38,511 nt of DNA. It comes from Tannerella sp. Lineage in GTDB: Bacteria; Bacteroidota; Bacteroidia; Bacteroidales; Tannerellaceae. This document shows positions 24,369-32,109 of this stretch, piece after piece. Location: contig JAITMM010000283.1 of NCBI GenBank assembly GCA_031277335.1, positions 1-38,511 on the forward strand, read 5' to 3'. The notes beneath the pieces are model-generated. The model ran no database searches, was not told the origin of the DNA, and saw nothing but the letters and a program-made list of their open reading frames with translations. Within the stretch, counting starts at the first letter, position 1. The number at the start of each line of letters is the position of its first letter. Position numbers and translations under genes: made by a program.

Positions 24369-25637
24369 ATGCTTTATTTTGAAAAAGGAAGTTCCGGATA
24401 TGCTTTTACTCCGGATGAGATCAGAAAAATAGTATTTGATACGTTGGAACGGTTGGGGCCAAAGAAAAAAGTATTGGCTATTCCGCCTGATTTTACGCGT
24501 TTTCATTCGCGAGCCGGAGAGCTGACTAATTATGTATATGAGTATTACGGAGATAAGTTGACTGATATCCTACCTTCATTGGGGACGCATTTCCCTATGA
24601 CGGAATCAGAAATTAACAAGATGTTTCCCGGCGTCCCCGTATCACTTTTTCGCGTGCATAACTGGCGTGAAGATGTGGTGACGGTCGGGACAGTACCGGG
24701 AGAATATGTGAAGGAAGTGTCGGAAGGTGCAGTAGATTATCCCGTTCCCGTTCAGGTGAACAGGTTGTTGCAGGAAGGAGGCTACGACCTGATTCTCTCT
24801 ATTGGTCAGGTAGTTCCGCATGAAGTCATCGGCATGGCCAACTATAATAAAAACATATTTGTAGGCGTTGGAGGCGCCGAATGTATCAATAAAAGCCATT
24901 TTATCGGAGCAACATTCGGGATGGAACGGATTATGGGAAGAGCTTTAAGCCCGGTACGAAAAGTATTGAATTATGCTTCAACGCATTTTGCCCAACATCT
25001 TCCCATCGTCTATATGCAAACCGTCATTTCTGAAGGAATATCAGGCTTGGAGATGCGAGGCTTGTATATCGGAGATGACTTTGAATGTTTTGAGAAGGCA
25101 GCCGAATTGTCTCTTGAAACTAACTTTCGCATGATGGACAGGGAGATGAAAAAGGTTGTAGTATATCTTGATCCGTCTGAATTTCGCAGTACCTGGCTGG
25201 GAAACAAGAGTATATACCGTACACGCATGGCGATTGCCGACGGAGGTGAACTCATAGTTTTAGCACCGGGCTTGCACCAATTTGGAGAAGACCCCATTAA
25301 TGACCAACTTATTCGCAAATACGGATATGTAAATACGCCTCAAGTGTTGAAATACGTAAAGGAGAATGAAGACCTGCAAAATAGTCTTGGAGTGGCTGCC
25401 CATCTGATTCACGGCACTTCGGAAGGGCGCTTCAATATCACCTATTGCCCGGGTCATTTGACTCGTCAGCAAATTGAAAACGTTGGTTATCAATACGCTG
25501 ATTTGGATGAGATGATGCAGCGATACAATCCTGCCGTGTTAAAAGACGGCTGGAATGAAGTGGATGGTGAGGAGATATATTACATTTCCAACCCTGCATT
25601 AGGATTATGGGCTTACAGGGAACGTTTTAAAAATTAG
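24369..25637 (+). CDS. LarA-family nickel-dependent hydroxyacid racemase/epimerase
   Basis: LarA enzymes use the nickel-pincer nucleotide cofactor to racemise or epimerise alpha-hydroxyacids by hydride transfer. The 422-residue protein keeps every key site in LarA spacing: PPDFTR (Asp41, Arg44), LGTHFPMT (His74), VVPHEVIG (His151), the cofactor lysine ten residues on (Lys161 in YNKN), and the nickel-ligand histidine sixteen further (His177 in NKSHFIG). The family includes lactate and malate racemases and D-gluconate 2-epimerase. In this setting between a sugar kinase and a mannonate-type SDR an aldonate epimerase is most plausible. The cofactor genes larB, larC and larE are not in the window, so cofactor synthesis must be encoded elsewhere. 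Confidence 0.88.
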   Translation: MLYFEKGSSGYAFTPDEIRKIVFDTLERLGPKKKVLAIPPDFTRFHSRAGELTNYVYEYYGDKLTDILPSLGTHFPMTESEINKMFPGVPVSLFRVHNWREDVVTVGTVPGEYVKEVSEGAVDYPVPVQVNRLLQEGGYDLILSIGQVVPHEVIGMANYNKNIFVGVGGAECINKSHFIGATFGMERIMGRALSPVRKVLNYASTHFAQHLPIVYMQTVISEGISGLEMRGLYIGDDFECFEKAAELSLETNFRMMDREMKKVVVYLDPSEFRSTWLGNKSIYRTRMAIADGGELIVLAPGLHQFGEDPINDQLIRKYGYVNTPQVLKYVKENEDLQNSLGVAAHLIHGTSEGRFNITYCPGHLTRQQIENVGYQYADLDEMMQRYNPAVLKDGWNEVDGEEIYYISNPALGLWAYRERFKN

Positions 25638-25656
25638 AGAATTAGAATTGGACGTG

Positions 25657-25667
25657 ATGACCTAATA
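25657..25667 (+). promoter_or_regulatory. Shared leader motif ATGACCTAATA, copy 2 (before pdxB-like gene)
   Basis: Identical to the motif before the LarA-like gene and located 32 nt before the PdxB-like ATG. A GAGAAGGG sequence and an A/T-rich stretch follow it. Confidence 0.35.
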
Positions 25668-25699
25668 ATAGAGAAGGGTAAATAAAAGAGTATTATAAG

Positions 25700-26836
25700 A
25701 TGAAACGCTTAAAGGTAGTGGCCGATGATAAGATTCCTTTCTTGAAAGGAGTGTTAGACCCTTATGTAGAAGTCGTTTATCTACCAGGTTCCAAGATTAC
25801 CCCATCTGATGTAGCAGATGCTGACGCTATATTTACAAGAACACGCACATCATGCAACGAAGCATTATTGAAAAATAGTCGTGTAAAGTTAATCGTAACT
25901 GCTACAATAGGTTATGACCATATTGATACGGTTTGGTGCGAGGCAAACGGAATTACGTGGGTCAATGCGCCGGGATGTAATTCGTCGTCAGTTCAACAAT
26001 ATATCACAGCTGCACTGTTAGTTGCAGCCGGGGAAAAGAATCTTCAATTAGCAGATATGACGCTGGGAGTCATCGGAGTAGGCAATGTAGGCAGTAAAGT
26101 GGCAAAAGCAGGAGCTGCTTTAGGAATGCGTGTCTTGCTTAACGACCCGCCGCGATCTGAAAAGGAAGGAGACCATTTATTTACTTCGTTAGATAATCTG
26201 CTGACACAAAGCGATATAGTCACATGTCATACACCCTTGACAAAACATGGTACTTATCCCACATATCATTTATCGTCTACCGATTTTTTTAGTCAGATGA
26301 AAGATAACGCGATATATATCAACACTTCGCGTGGCTCTGTAACTGACACGGCAGCATTAAAACAGGCTGCACAAACGAAACTGTCCGGCTATATAATAGA
26401 TGTATGGGAAAACGAGCCTGATATTGATATGTGGTTATTGGAACATGCCTTGATAAGCACTCCGCATATTGCAGGTTACTCGTCAGATGGAAAAGCCAAC
26501 GGCACAGCTGTTTGTGTACGTGAGTTTTGCCGTTTCTTCGGACTGAATATCTTACCGGAATGGTATCCGGTCTCGATTCCACCGCCTCCGATGTCAACTG
26601 AAATTCAGATTGATTGCACGGGTAAAACTGCACAACACGTTTATTACGAAGCAGTCACACATTCATATCCTATTTGGGAAGATAGTCAGAGATTAAAGCA
26701 AAACCCGGAGAAATTCGAATACTTTCGAGGCTCCTATTGGATTCGTCGAGAGTTTGTCAACTTTTTTGTCAGTCTTAAAAACCCGACGGAAGAGATTATC
26801 AACGGTCTTGTTTTATTAGGATTTATTATAATTTAA
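25700..26836 (+). CDS. pdxB: Erythronate-4-phosphate dehydrogenase (PdxB-like)
   Basis: The 378-residue D-isomer-specific 2-hydroxyacid dehydrogenase opens MKRLKVVADDKIPFLKGVLDPY and has TATIGYDHID and NAPGCNSSSVQQYI, all typical of PdxB. The NAD motif is GVGNVG (126-131), and the catalytic Arg211 (NTSRGS), Glu239 (ENEP) and His256 (TPHIAGYSSDGKANGT) are intact. PdxB oxidises 4-phosphoerythronate in the vitamin B6 pathway. The C-terminal DUF3410-like dimerisation region is present, which argues for PdxB over a generic dehydrogenase. Its place behind the LarA gene with a shared leader motif may mean co-regulation or may be chance. Confidence 0.85.
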   Translation: MKRLKVVADDKIPFLKGVLDPYVEVVYLPGSKITPSDVADADAIFTRTRTSCNEALLKNSRVKLIVTATIGYDHIDTVWCEANGITWVNAPGCNSSSVQQYITAALLVAAGEKNLQLADMTLGVIGVGNVGSKVAKAGAALGMRVLLNDPPRSEKEGDHLFTSLDNLLTQSDIVTCHTPLTKHGTYPTYHLSSTDFFSQMKDNAIYINTSRGSVTDTAALKQAAQTKLSGYIIDVWENEPDIDMWLLEHALISTPHIAGYSSDGKANGTAVCVREFCRFFGLNILPEWYPVSIPPPPMSTEIQIDCTGKTAQHVYYEAVTHSYPIWEDSQRLKQNPEKFEYFRGSYWIRREFVNFFVSLKNPTEEIINGLVLLGFIII

Positions 26837-26846
26837 ACTAAAGATT

Positions 26847-28121
26847 ATGAATAAAATGATTCAATTCTGCATCTGTTGCATGATAGTTTTTACAACCGTT
26901 TCGGCTCAGGAACCGGAAAACTGGGCTCGTTTTAGAGGGCCTAACGGTCAGGGAATTTCAAAAGCGACCGGACTACCGGTAACTTGGAGTACGACGGATA
27001 ATATTGCCTGGAAGACAGATATACCGGGTGAAGGCTGGTCGTCACCAATTGTTTGGAATGATCATATCTTCCTGACTACGTCTACTGAAGAAGGTAAAAA
27101 TTGTCACGTTATAGCAATAGATCGTAAAACAGGTAAAATATTGTGGAATAAGTTTGTATTCACTCAGCCTGCCAATTTATTCAGGCATGAAATGAACTCG
27201 TATGCCACACCTACTCCTGTCACAGACGGTAAATTCGTATATGCCGTTTTTGCAGGCGGCAGTTTTGTAGCGCTCGACTTTGAAGGTAATATTCAATGGA
27301 TTAATTCCGACTTGAAATTTTATTCGCAACATGGCATGGGGACGTCTCCGATTTTGTATGGAGACTTGCTGATATTAGCCGTCGACCAGAGCAGCCGTGA
27401 TGAACCTAAAGGTCTTGGCTGGCAAACTCCCTGGGATAGAGGATATTTACTCGCTTTAGACAAGAAGACCGGCAAAGAACGTTGGAAAGGTATGCGAGAA
27501 ATGTCAAGACTCGGTCATTCCACTCCCGTAATCATGCAAGTAAATGGCAAAGACCAGATTATAAGTCCTGCCGGCAATGTTTTGCAAGGTTTCAATCCGG
27601 CTGACGGGAAGTTGATTTGGACGGTCTCAAATCCGGGCGAACCTTGTGTGCCGTCAGTAGCAATAGGTGATGGGCTGGTTTATACTACGATACGAACTTC
27701 GTCACCTATTTTGGCCGTTCGCCCCGACGGGCAAGGCGATTGTACAGCAACACATATAGCCTGGCAACAGTCAGGCAATTCTCCAATGATAAGCTCGTTT
27801 CTTTACATTAAACCCTGCTTATATTCCGGTACGGACGGAGGTTATTTTTGTTGTTTAGATGCAAATACAGGCGAAGTATACTGGCGGCTAAGACTTAGGA
27901 CCGGAGCGCTTAATCCATCGCCCATCTATGCCGACGGGAAAATATATGTATTATCAGATCAAGGCGTTACATCAGTATTAAAACCGTCGGCCGATCCTAA
28001 ACAGGAACCTGAAATACTCGCTAAAAACGAATTGGGCGAGAGATGCAACGCCTCTATTGCCATCTCAGGCAAGCAATTTTTCATCCGCACTGACAGCCGT
28101 CTATGGTGCATTGGAAAATAA
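26847..28121 (+). CDS. Exported PQQ-type beta-propeller protein
   Basis: The 424-residue protein has a signal peptide (MNKMIQFCICCMIVFTTVSAQ) and then repeated propeller blades: WARFRGPNGQGIS at the start, HVIAIDRKTGKILWNKF, FVALDFEGNIQWI, YLLALDKKTGKERWKGM, LQGFNPADGKLIWTV and FCCLDANTGEVYWRLRL. The 'D-x-x-T-G-x-x-x-W' blade motif defines the PQQ-enzyme-like/BamB-like fold. Such proteins, common in Planctomycetota and Bacteroidota, mostly lack known activity. There is no cytochrome c motif and no clear PQQ ligand set, so I do not call a dehydrogenase. It begins 10 nt after pdxB on the same strand. Confidence 0.78.
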   Translation: MNKMIQFCICCMIVFTTVSAQEPENWARFRGPNGQGISKATGLPVTWSTTDNIAWKTDIPGEGWSSPIVWNDHIFLTTSTEEGKNCHVIAIDRKTGKILWNKFVFTQPANLFRHEMNSYATPTPVTDGKFVYAVFAGGSFVALDFEGNIQWINSDLKFYSQHGMGTSPILYGDLLILAVDQSSRDEPKGLGWQTPWDRGYLLALDKKTGKERWKGMREMSRLGHSTPVIMQVNGKDQIISPAGNVLQGFNPADGKLIWTVSNPGEPCVPSVAIGDGLVYTTIRTSSPILAVRPDGQGDCTATHIAWQQSGNSPMISSFLYIKPCLYSGTDGGYFCCLDANTGEVYWRLRLRTGALNPSPIYADGKIYVLSDQGVTSVLKPSADPKQEPEILAKNELGERCNASIAISGKQFFIRTDSRLWCIGK

Positions 28122-28159
28122 AAAACTCGAAAAAATATCCGCATCTCAAAGATTCAATC

Positions 28160-28167
28160 TATTTTTG
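28160..28167 (+). promoter_or_regulatory. Candidate -7 element (TATTTTTG) for gnd
   Basis: TATTTTTG matches TAnnTTTG and lies 33 nt before the gnd ATG. No clear -33 TTTG is present. It suggests that gnd can be transcribed separately from the upstream genes. Confidence 0.4.
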
Positions 28168-28200
28168 CGGGATAATTGATAAAATAAAAATAAATATATA

Positions 28201-29652
28201 ATGGAAAATTTAGCAGACATAGGATTGATTGGTTTGGCCGTAATGGGTGAAAACCTGGTACTTAACATGGAAAGTAAAGGGTTTACAGTGGCCGTTTACA
28301 ACCGTACCGTTTCTAAAGTAGATGATTTTGTAAATGGACGCGGCAAAGGGAAAAAATTTATCGGCGCCCATTCTGTACAAGAATTATGCGCTTCGCTTAA
28401 ACGACCGCGTAAAGTCATGATGTTAGTGAAAGCAGGTCAAGCGGTTGATGATTTTATCGAACAAGTCATCCCATATTTGGAACCGGGCGACGTCATCATT
28501 GACGGCGGCAACACTCATTTCCCCGATACGATTCGCCGCACAGCTTATGTCGAAAGCAAAGGCTTGCTGTATATCGGCACAGGCGTTTCCGGCGGCGAAG
28601 AAGGTGCCTTGAAAGGGCCATCCATCATGCCGGGCGGTTCGCAACCTGCCTGGGAACTTGTCAAACCTGTATTTCAAGCCATCTGTGCAAAAGCAGGCGA
28701 TGCTCCTTGTTGCGATTGGGTAGGCGAAAATGGCGCGGGTCATTTTGTGAAGATGGTACATAACGGCATTGAATACGGTGATATGCAGTTGATTTGCGAA
28801 GTATACCAAATCATGAAAGACCTGCTGGGCATGACGGCGCAGGAAATGCACGAAGTATTTAAGGAATGGAATGAAGGAGAGCTTGACAGCTATCTGATTG
28901 AAATCACGCGTGATATCTTGGCTTATAAAAATGAAGCCGGCGAAGTGGTAGTAGATAAAATCTTAGACACAGCCGGACAGAAAGGGACGGGCAAATGGAC
29001 AGGCGTTGCAGCGCTTGACTTAGGTATACCATTGACACTCATAGGAGAAGCTGTTTTTGCACGTTGTCTGTCAGCTCAAAAAGATGAACGTGTAGAGGCA
29101 TCTAAAGCGCTTTTAGGACCGAGACCTGCCTTCGCAGGCGACAGGAAAGTCTTTATCAATGACCTAAAAAATGCTCTATACGCCTCAAAGATTGTGTCTT
29201 ATGCTCAAGGTTACCTGTTGATGCGCGAAGCAGCTAAAGATTACAAATGGAACCTGAACTACGGCGGAATCGCGCTGATGTGGAGAGGCGGTTGCATCAT
29301 CCGTTCAGTTTTCCTTGGGAAAATAAAAGAGGCATTTGACAATAACCCTTCTTTGTCAAACCTCCTTCTCGACCCGTTCTTTAAAGAAAAAATGATGTCG
29401 GCTCAAGAAAGCTGGAGGAGAGTCGTTGCGGCAGCCGTGACGAATGGCATCCCGGCACCGGCCTTATGTTCGGCACTCACGTACTTTGACGGTTTTCGCA
29501 CCGAAAGGCTGCCTGCCAACCTGTTACAGGCACAGCGCGATTATTTTGGCGCACATACGTACGAACGCATCGACAAGCCGCGTGGCGAGTATTTCCATAC
29601 CAACTGGACTGGCAGGGGAGGCGATACATCAGCATCGACGTATGTCGTATGA
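28201..29652 (+). CDS. gnd: 6-phosphogluconate dehydrogenase, decarboxylating
   Basis: Gnd oxidises and decarboxylates 6-phosphogluconate to ribulose 5-phosphate, making NADPH. The 483-residue protein has the N-terminal GLIGLAVMGENLVLNMESKG dinucleotide site with NRT following the second strand, the substrate motif GVSGGEEGALKGPSIMPGG, HFVKMVHNGIEYGDMQ with the catalytic lysine, and a C-terminal FHTNW-type ending (YFHTNWTGRGGDTSAST). It is a full-length homodimeric form. In many Bacteroidales gnd is clustered with zwf and pgl. Here it stands alone behind the sugar-acid block, which raises the possibility that its substrate is also supplied by a gluconate-kinase route. Confidence 0.95.
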   Translation: MENLADIGLIGLAVMGENLVLNMESKGFTVAVYNRTVSKVDDFVNGRGKGKKFIGAHSVQELCASLKRPRKVMMLVKAGQAVDDFIEQVIPYLEPGDVIIDGGNTHFPDTIRRTAYVESKGLLYIGTGVSGGEEGALKGPSIMPGGSQPAWELVKPVFQAICAKAGDAPCCDWVGENGAGHFVKMVHNGIEYGDMQLICEVYQIMKDLLGMTAQEMHEVFKEWNEGELDSYLIEITRDILAYKNEAGEVVVDKILDTAGQKGTGKWTGVAALDLGIPLTLIGEAVFARCLSAQKDERVEASKALLGPRPAFAGDRKVFINDLKNALYASKIVSYAQGYLLMREAAKDYKWNLNYGGIALMWRGGCIIRSVFLGKIKEAFDNNPSLSNLLLDPFFKEKMMSAQESWRRVVAAAVTNGIPAPALCSALTYFDGFRTERLPANLLQAQRDYFGAHTYERIDKPRGEYFHTNWTGRGGDTSASTYVV

Positions 29653-29734
29653 AAAAAATTGCAATAAAATAAAGCTCTTTTGTAAATATATCCTTATTTT
29701 TGCATCCAAATAATAATTATAATATTTTCAAAGT

Positions 29735-30523
29735 ATGAAAAAAACAGCCCTGTTTATTACAGTTATGTTATTGCTGTCTGCCTGCGGAAGCGTTCCTTTG
29801 ACAGGAAGAAGACAGATGTTGCTCGTTTCGGACGCCGAAGTCGTATCGGCCAGTCTGACACAGTATAATGAGTTTATAAAGACGGCCACCTTGTCCGCCG
29901 ATAAAACAAAAACGGCCACGGTCGAGCGTGTCGGCAAGAAAATAGCCGCTGCAACCGAAGCCTATCTGCGACAAAACGGATTGGAAAGTGAACTGGCCAA
30001 TTTCGCATGGGAATTTAAGTTAGTTAAAGACGACCAAGTCAATGCTTTCTGTATGCCCGGCGGAAAGATTGTGGTGTATGAAGGATTGATGCCTCTGACT
30101 GCCTCGGACGATGAGTTGGCCGTTGTGATAGGTCATGAGATTGCACATGCAGTAGCTAAGCACAGCAACGAACGGATGAGTCAGGAGGTATTGGCGCAAT
30201 ACGGAGCGGCTATTTTAGACGCTGCATTGAGCACTAAATCCGAAGCCATCCGCAGTCTGGGCAGCACCGTCTTCGGATTAGGCGCGCAACTCGGCGTAAT
30301 GCTGCCCTACTCGCGCCAGCATGAGTACGAAGCCGACTATCTTGGCATGGTATTCATGACATTAGCCGGCTATAACCCGCAGAGCACAGTCACCTTTTGG
30401 CAAAAAATGGCCGCCGGAGGCAATGCAGGAACGATGGAGTTGCTGAGCACCCATCCCACCGACGCCAATCGAATCGCCGAGCTTCAAAGAAGACTGCCCG
30501 AGATGGCTGCTTTCAGGAAATAA
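29735..30523 (+). CDS. M48 metalloprotease lipoprotein (LoiP/BepA-like)
   Basis: The 262-residue protein has a lipoprotein signal (MKKTALFITVMLLLSAC, Cys17) and so should be anchored in the periplasm. The zinc protease motif HEIAH is in VIGHEIAHAVAKHSNERMSQ, and the third ligand is in HEYEADYLGM. The C-terminal LLSTHPTDANRIAELQRRLPE is typical of the family. Related periplasmic M48 enzymes (BepA, LoiP) degrade misfolded outer-membrane proteins. A TATTTTTG element (29695-29702) lies 33 nt before the start codon. It appears monocistronic. Confidence 0.9.
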   Translation: MKKTALFITVMLLLSACGSVPLTGRRQMLLVSDAEVVSASLTQYNEFIKTATLSADKTKTATVERVGKKIAAATEAYLRQNGLESELANFAWEFKLVKDDQVNAFCMPGGKIVVYEGLMPLTASDDELAVVIGHEIAHAVAKHSNERMSQEVLAQYGAAILDAALSTKSEAIRSLGSTVFGLGAQLGVMLPYSRQHEYEADYLGMVFMTLAGYNPQSTVTFWQKMAAGGNAGTMELLSTHPTDANRIAELQRRLPEMAAFRK

Positions 30524-30648
30524 GGAATCGCAAGTTGTATTATCTCTTTAAAACATTTGCCCTACTACATTTCTCAAACAATGCTCCCGGACAAATCGAC
30601 TTCAAGTATTTTCCCAAGAGCATAACATAACATTTGCGCCGTATTTTC

Positions 30649-30679
30649 TTTGTCGAGTTATGGATTTATACTATATTTG
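30649..30679 (+). promoter_or_regulatory. Near-consensus promoter of the kinase-RapZ/MurU-like pair
   Basis: TTTG (30649-30652), 19 nt, TATATTTG (30672-30679). It lies 14 nt before the chosen ATG and excludes the longer reading frame start at 30634, so the mRNA would have a very short leader. Confidence 0.7.
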
Positions 30680-30693
30680 CAGAAAAATGCGGC

Positions 30694-32109
30694 ATGGATG
30701 AGTTGAAGAAATTATACGCACATTATACAGGTTCTCAGGCAGATGTGATAGAAGAACTATTACCGTTGTCAGGATCGAATCGTCATTATTTCCGGCTGAC
30801 GGGAGAAAGAAGCCTTATAGGAGTCAGCGGGACGTCAGTGGATGAGAATAATGCGTTTATCTATATGGCCGGGCACTTTCGGAAGAAAGGTCTGCCCGTG
30901 CCGGAGGTCTACTGCTATTCGGACGACAAGCTATTTTATCTGCAGGAAGATTTGGGCGACACATTGCTTTTCAACTCCATCGAGAAAGGACGAGCAAGCA
31001 GCATCTTCGACGAAGGCGAACGACGGCTGCTGCACAAGACTATTTCTATACTTCCTTCCATTCAAGTCGTAGGAGCAGAGGGATTTGAATTTTCCCGATG
31101 CTATCCGCAGCCTGAATTTGACAGCCGCTCTATTCTTTGGGATTTGAATTATTTCAAATACTGTTTTCTGAAAGCCACCGGTATAGATTTTTTAGAAAGC
31201 CGCTTGGAAGATGATTTCCATCAACTATGCAGAGTATTGCTTCAGGACCGTTCCAATACGTTTCTGTATCGCGATTTTCAGTCGCGCAATGTAATGATAA
31301 AAGACGGAGAACCGTATTTTATAGATTTCCAAGGAGGTCGTAAAGGGCCTGTATATTACGATGTTGCTTCGTTCCTATGGCAGGCCAAAGCCAAATATCC
31401 TAACGAACTCAAGGAAGAGCTGCTCGACAGTTACATCAAGGCCTTACGCGCTTATATACAGGTGGATGAAGCTGATTTCCGCAATCAATTGCGTCATTTT
31501 GTATTGTTCCGCATCTTGCAGGTACTTGGTGCTTACGGCTTTAGAGGCTATTTCGAGAAAAAGCCTCATTTTATCCAAAGCGTACCCTATGCCATTGATA
31601 ATCTGCGTGATTTATTGGACGAAGATTACGTTGAATATCCGTATTTATGTGATATTCTGCGCAGGCTGACCACGTTGAAGCAATTTTCGGAAGAACTGAA
31701 AAAACGCAGGTTGGAAGTGAAAATTGTCAGTTTTGCCTATAAGAAAGGTATCCCTGACGATTCGAGTGGGAACGGAGGCGGATATATATTTGATTGTCGG
31801 GCGATTAACAATCCCGGTAAATATGAACGCTTTAACTCATATACAGGATTGGATGAACCGGTAATACGTTTTTTGGAAGACGAGAGCGAGGTGAAAGACT
31901 TTCTGAATCACGTATATATGCTTGTTGATGCTTCAGTCAAGCGTTATCAGGACAGAGGATTTACTAACTTGATGGTCTGTTTCGGTTGCACCGGCGGTCA
32001 GCATCGCTCCGTCTATTGCGCACAGAGACTGGCCGAGCATTTGCATAAAAAGTTCGGCGTCAAAATCAGCCTGATACATCGTGAACAGAATATGGAGCAA
32101 GGCTTATGA
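30694..32109 (+). CDS. Sugar kinase (AmgK-like, APH fold) fused to a RapZ C-terminal domain
   Basis: With the ATG at 30694 (MDELKKLYAHY) the product is 471 residues. Residues ~20-330 form an aminoglycoside-phosphotransferase-type kinase: SGSNRHYFRL nucleotide loop, FYLQEDLGDTLLF hinge, catalytic YRDFQSRNVM (Asp194, Asn199; Tyr replaces the usual His) and metal-binding DFQGG (Asp211). Residues ~342-465 match the RapZ C-terminal domain: VSFAYKKGIP, FDCRAINNPG, TGLDEPV and the signature FGCTGGQHRSV (430-440). Pseudomonas AmgK phosphorylates MurNAc and GlcNAc at C1; E. coli RapZ senses glucosamine 6-phosphate and binds RNA. The nucleotidyltransferase that follows overlaps by 4 nt, as in an AmgK-MurU pair. 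Regulation of the kinase by the RapZ-like domain is inference. Confidence 0.82.
   Translation: MDELKKLYAHYTGSQADVIEELLPLSGSNRHYFRLTGERSLIGVSGTSVDENNAFIYMAGHFRKKGLPVPEVYCYSDDKLFYLQEDLGDTLLFNSIEKGRASSIFDEGERRLLHKTISILPSIQVVGAEGFEFSRCYPQPEFDSRSILWDLNYFKYCFLKATGIDFLESRLEDDFHQLCRVLLQDRSNTFLYRDFQSRNVMIKDGEPYFIDFQGGRKGPVYYDVASFLWQAKAKYPNELKEELLDSYIKALRAYIQVDEADFRNQLRHFVLFRILQVLGAYGFRGYFEKKPHFIQSVPYAIDNLRDLLDEDYVEYPYLCDILRRLTTLKQFSEELKKRRLEVKIVSFAYKKGIPDDSSGNGGGYIFDCRAINNPGKYERFNSYTGLDEPVIRFLEDESEVKDFLNHVYMLVDASVKRYQDRGFTNLMVCFGCTGGQHRSVYCAQRLAEHLHKKFGVKISLIHREQNMEQGL

Noticed and set aside
26847..28121. True PQQ-dependent dehydrogenase
   Set aside because: Only the propeller blade motif is present; no haem motif and no clear cofactor ligand set; length is short for quinoprotein dehydrogenases.
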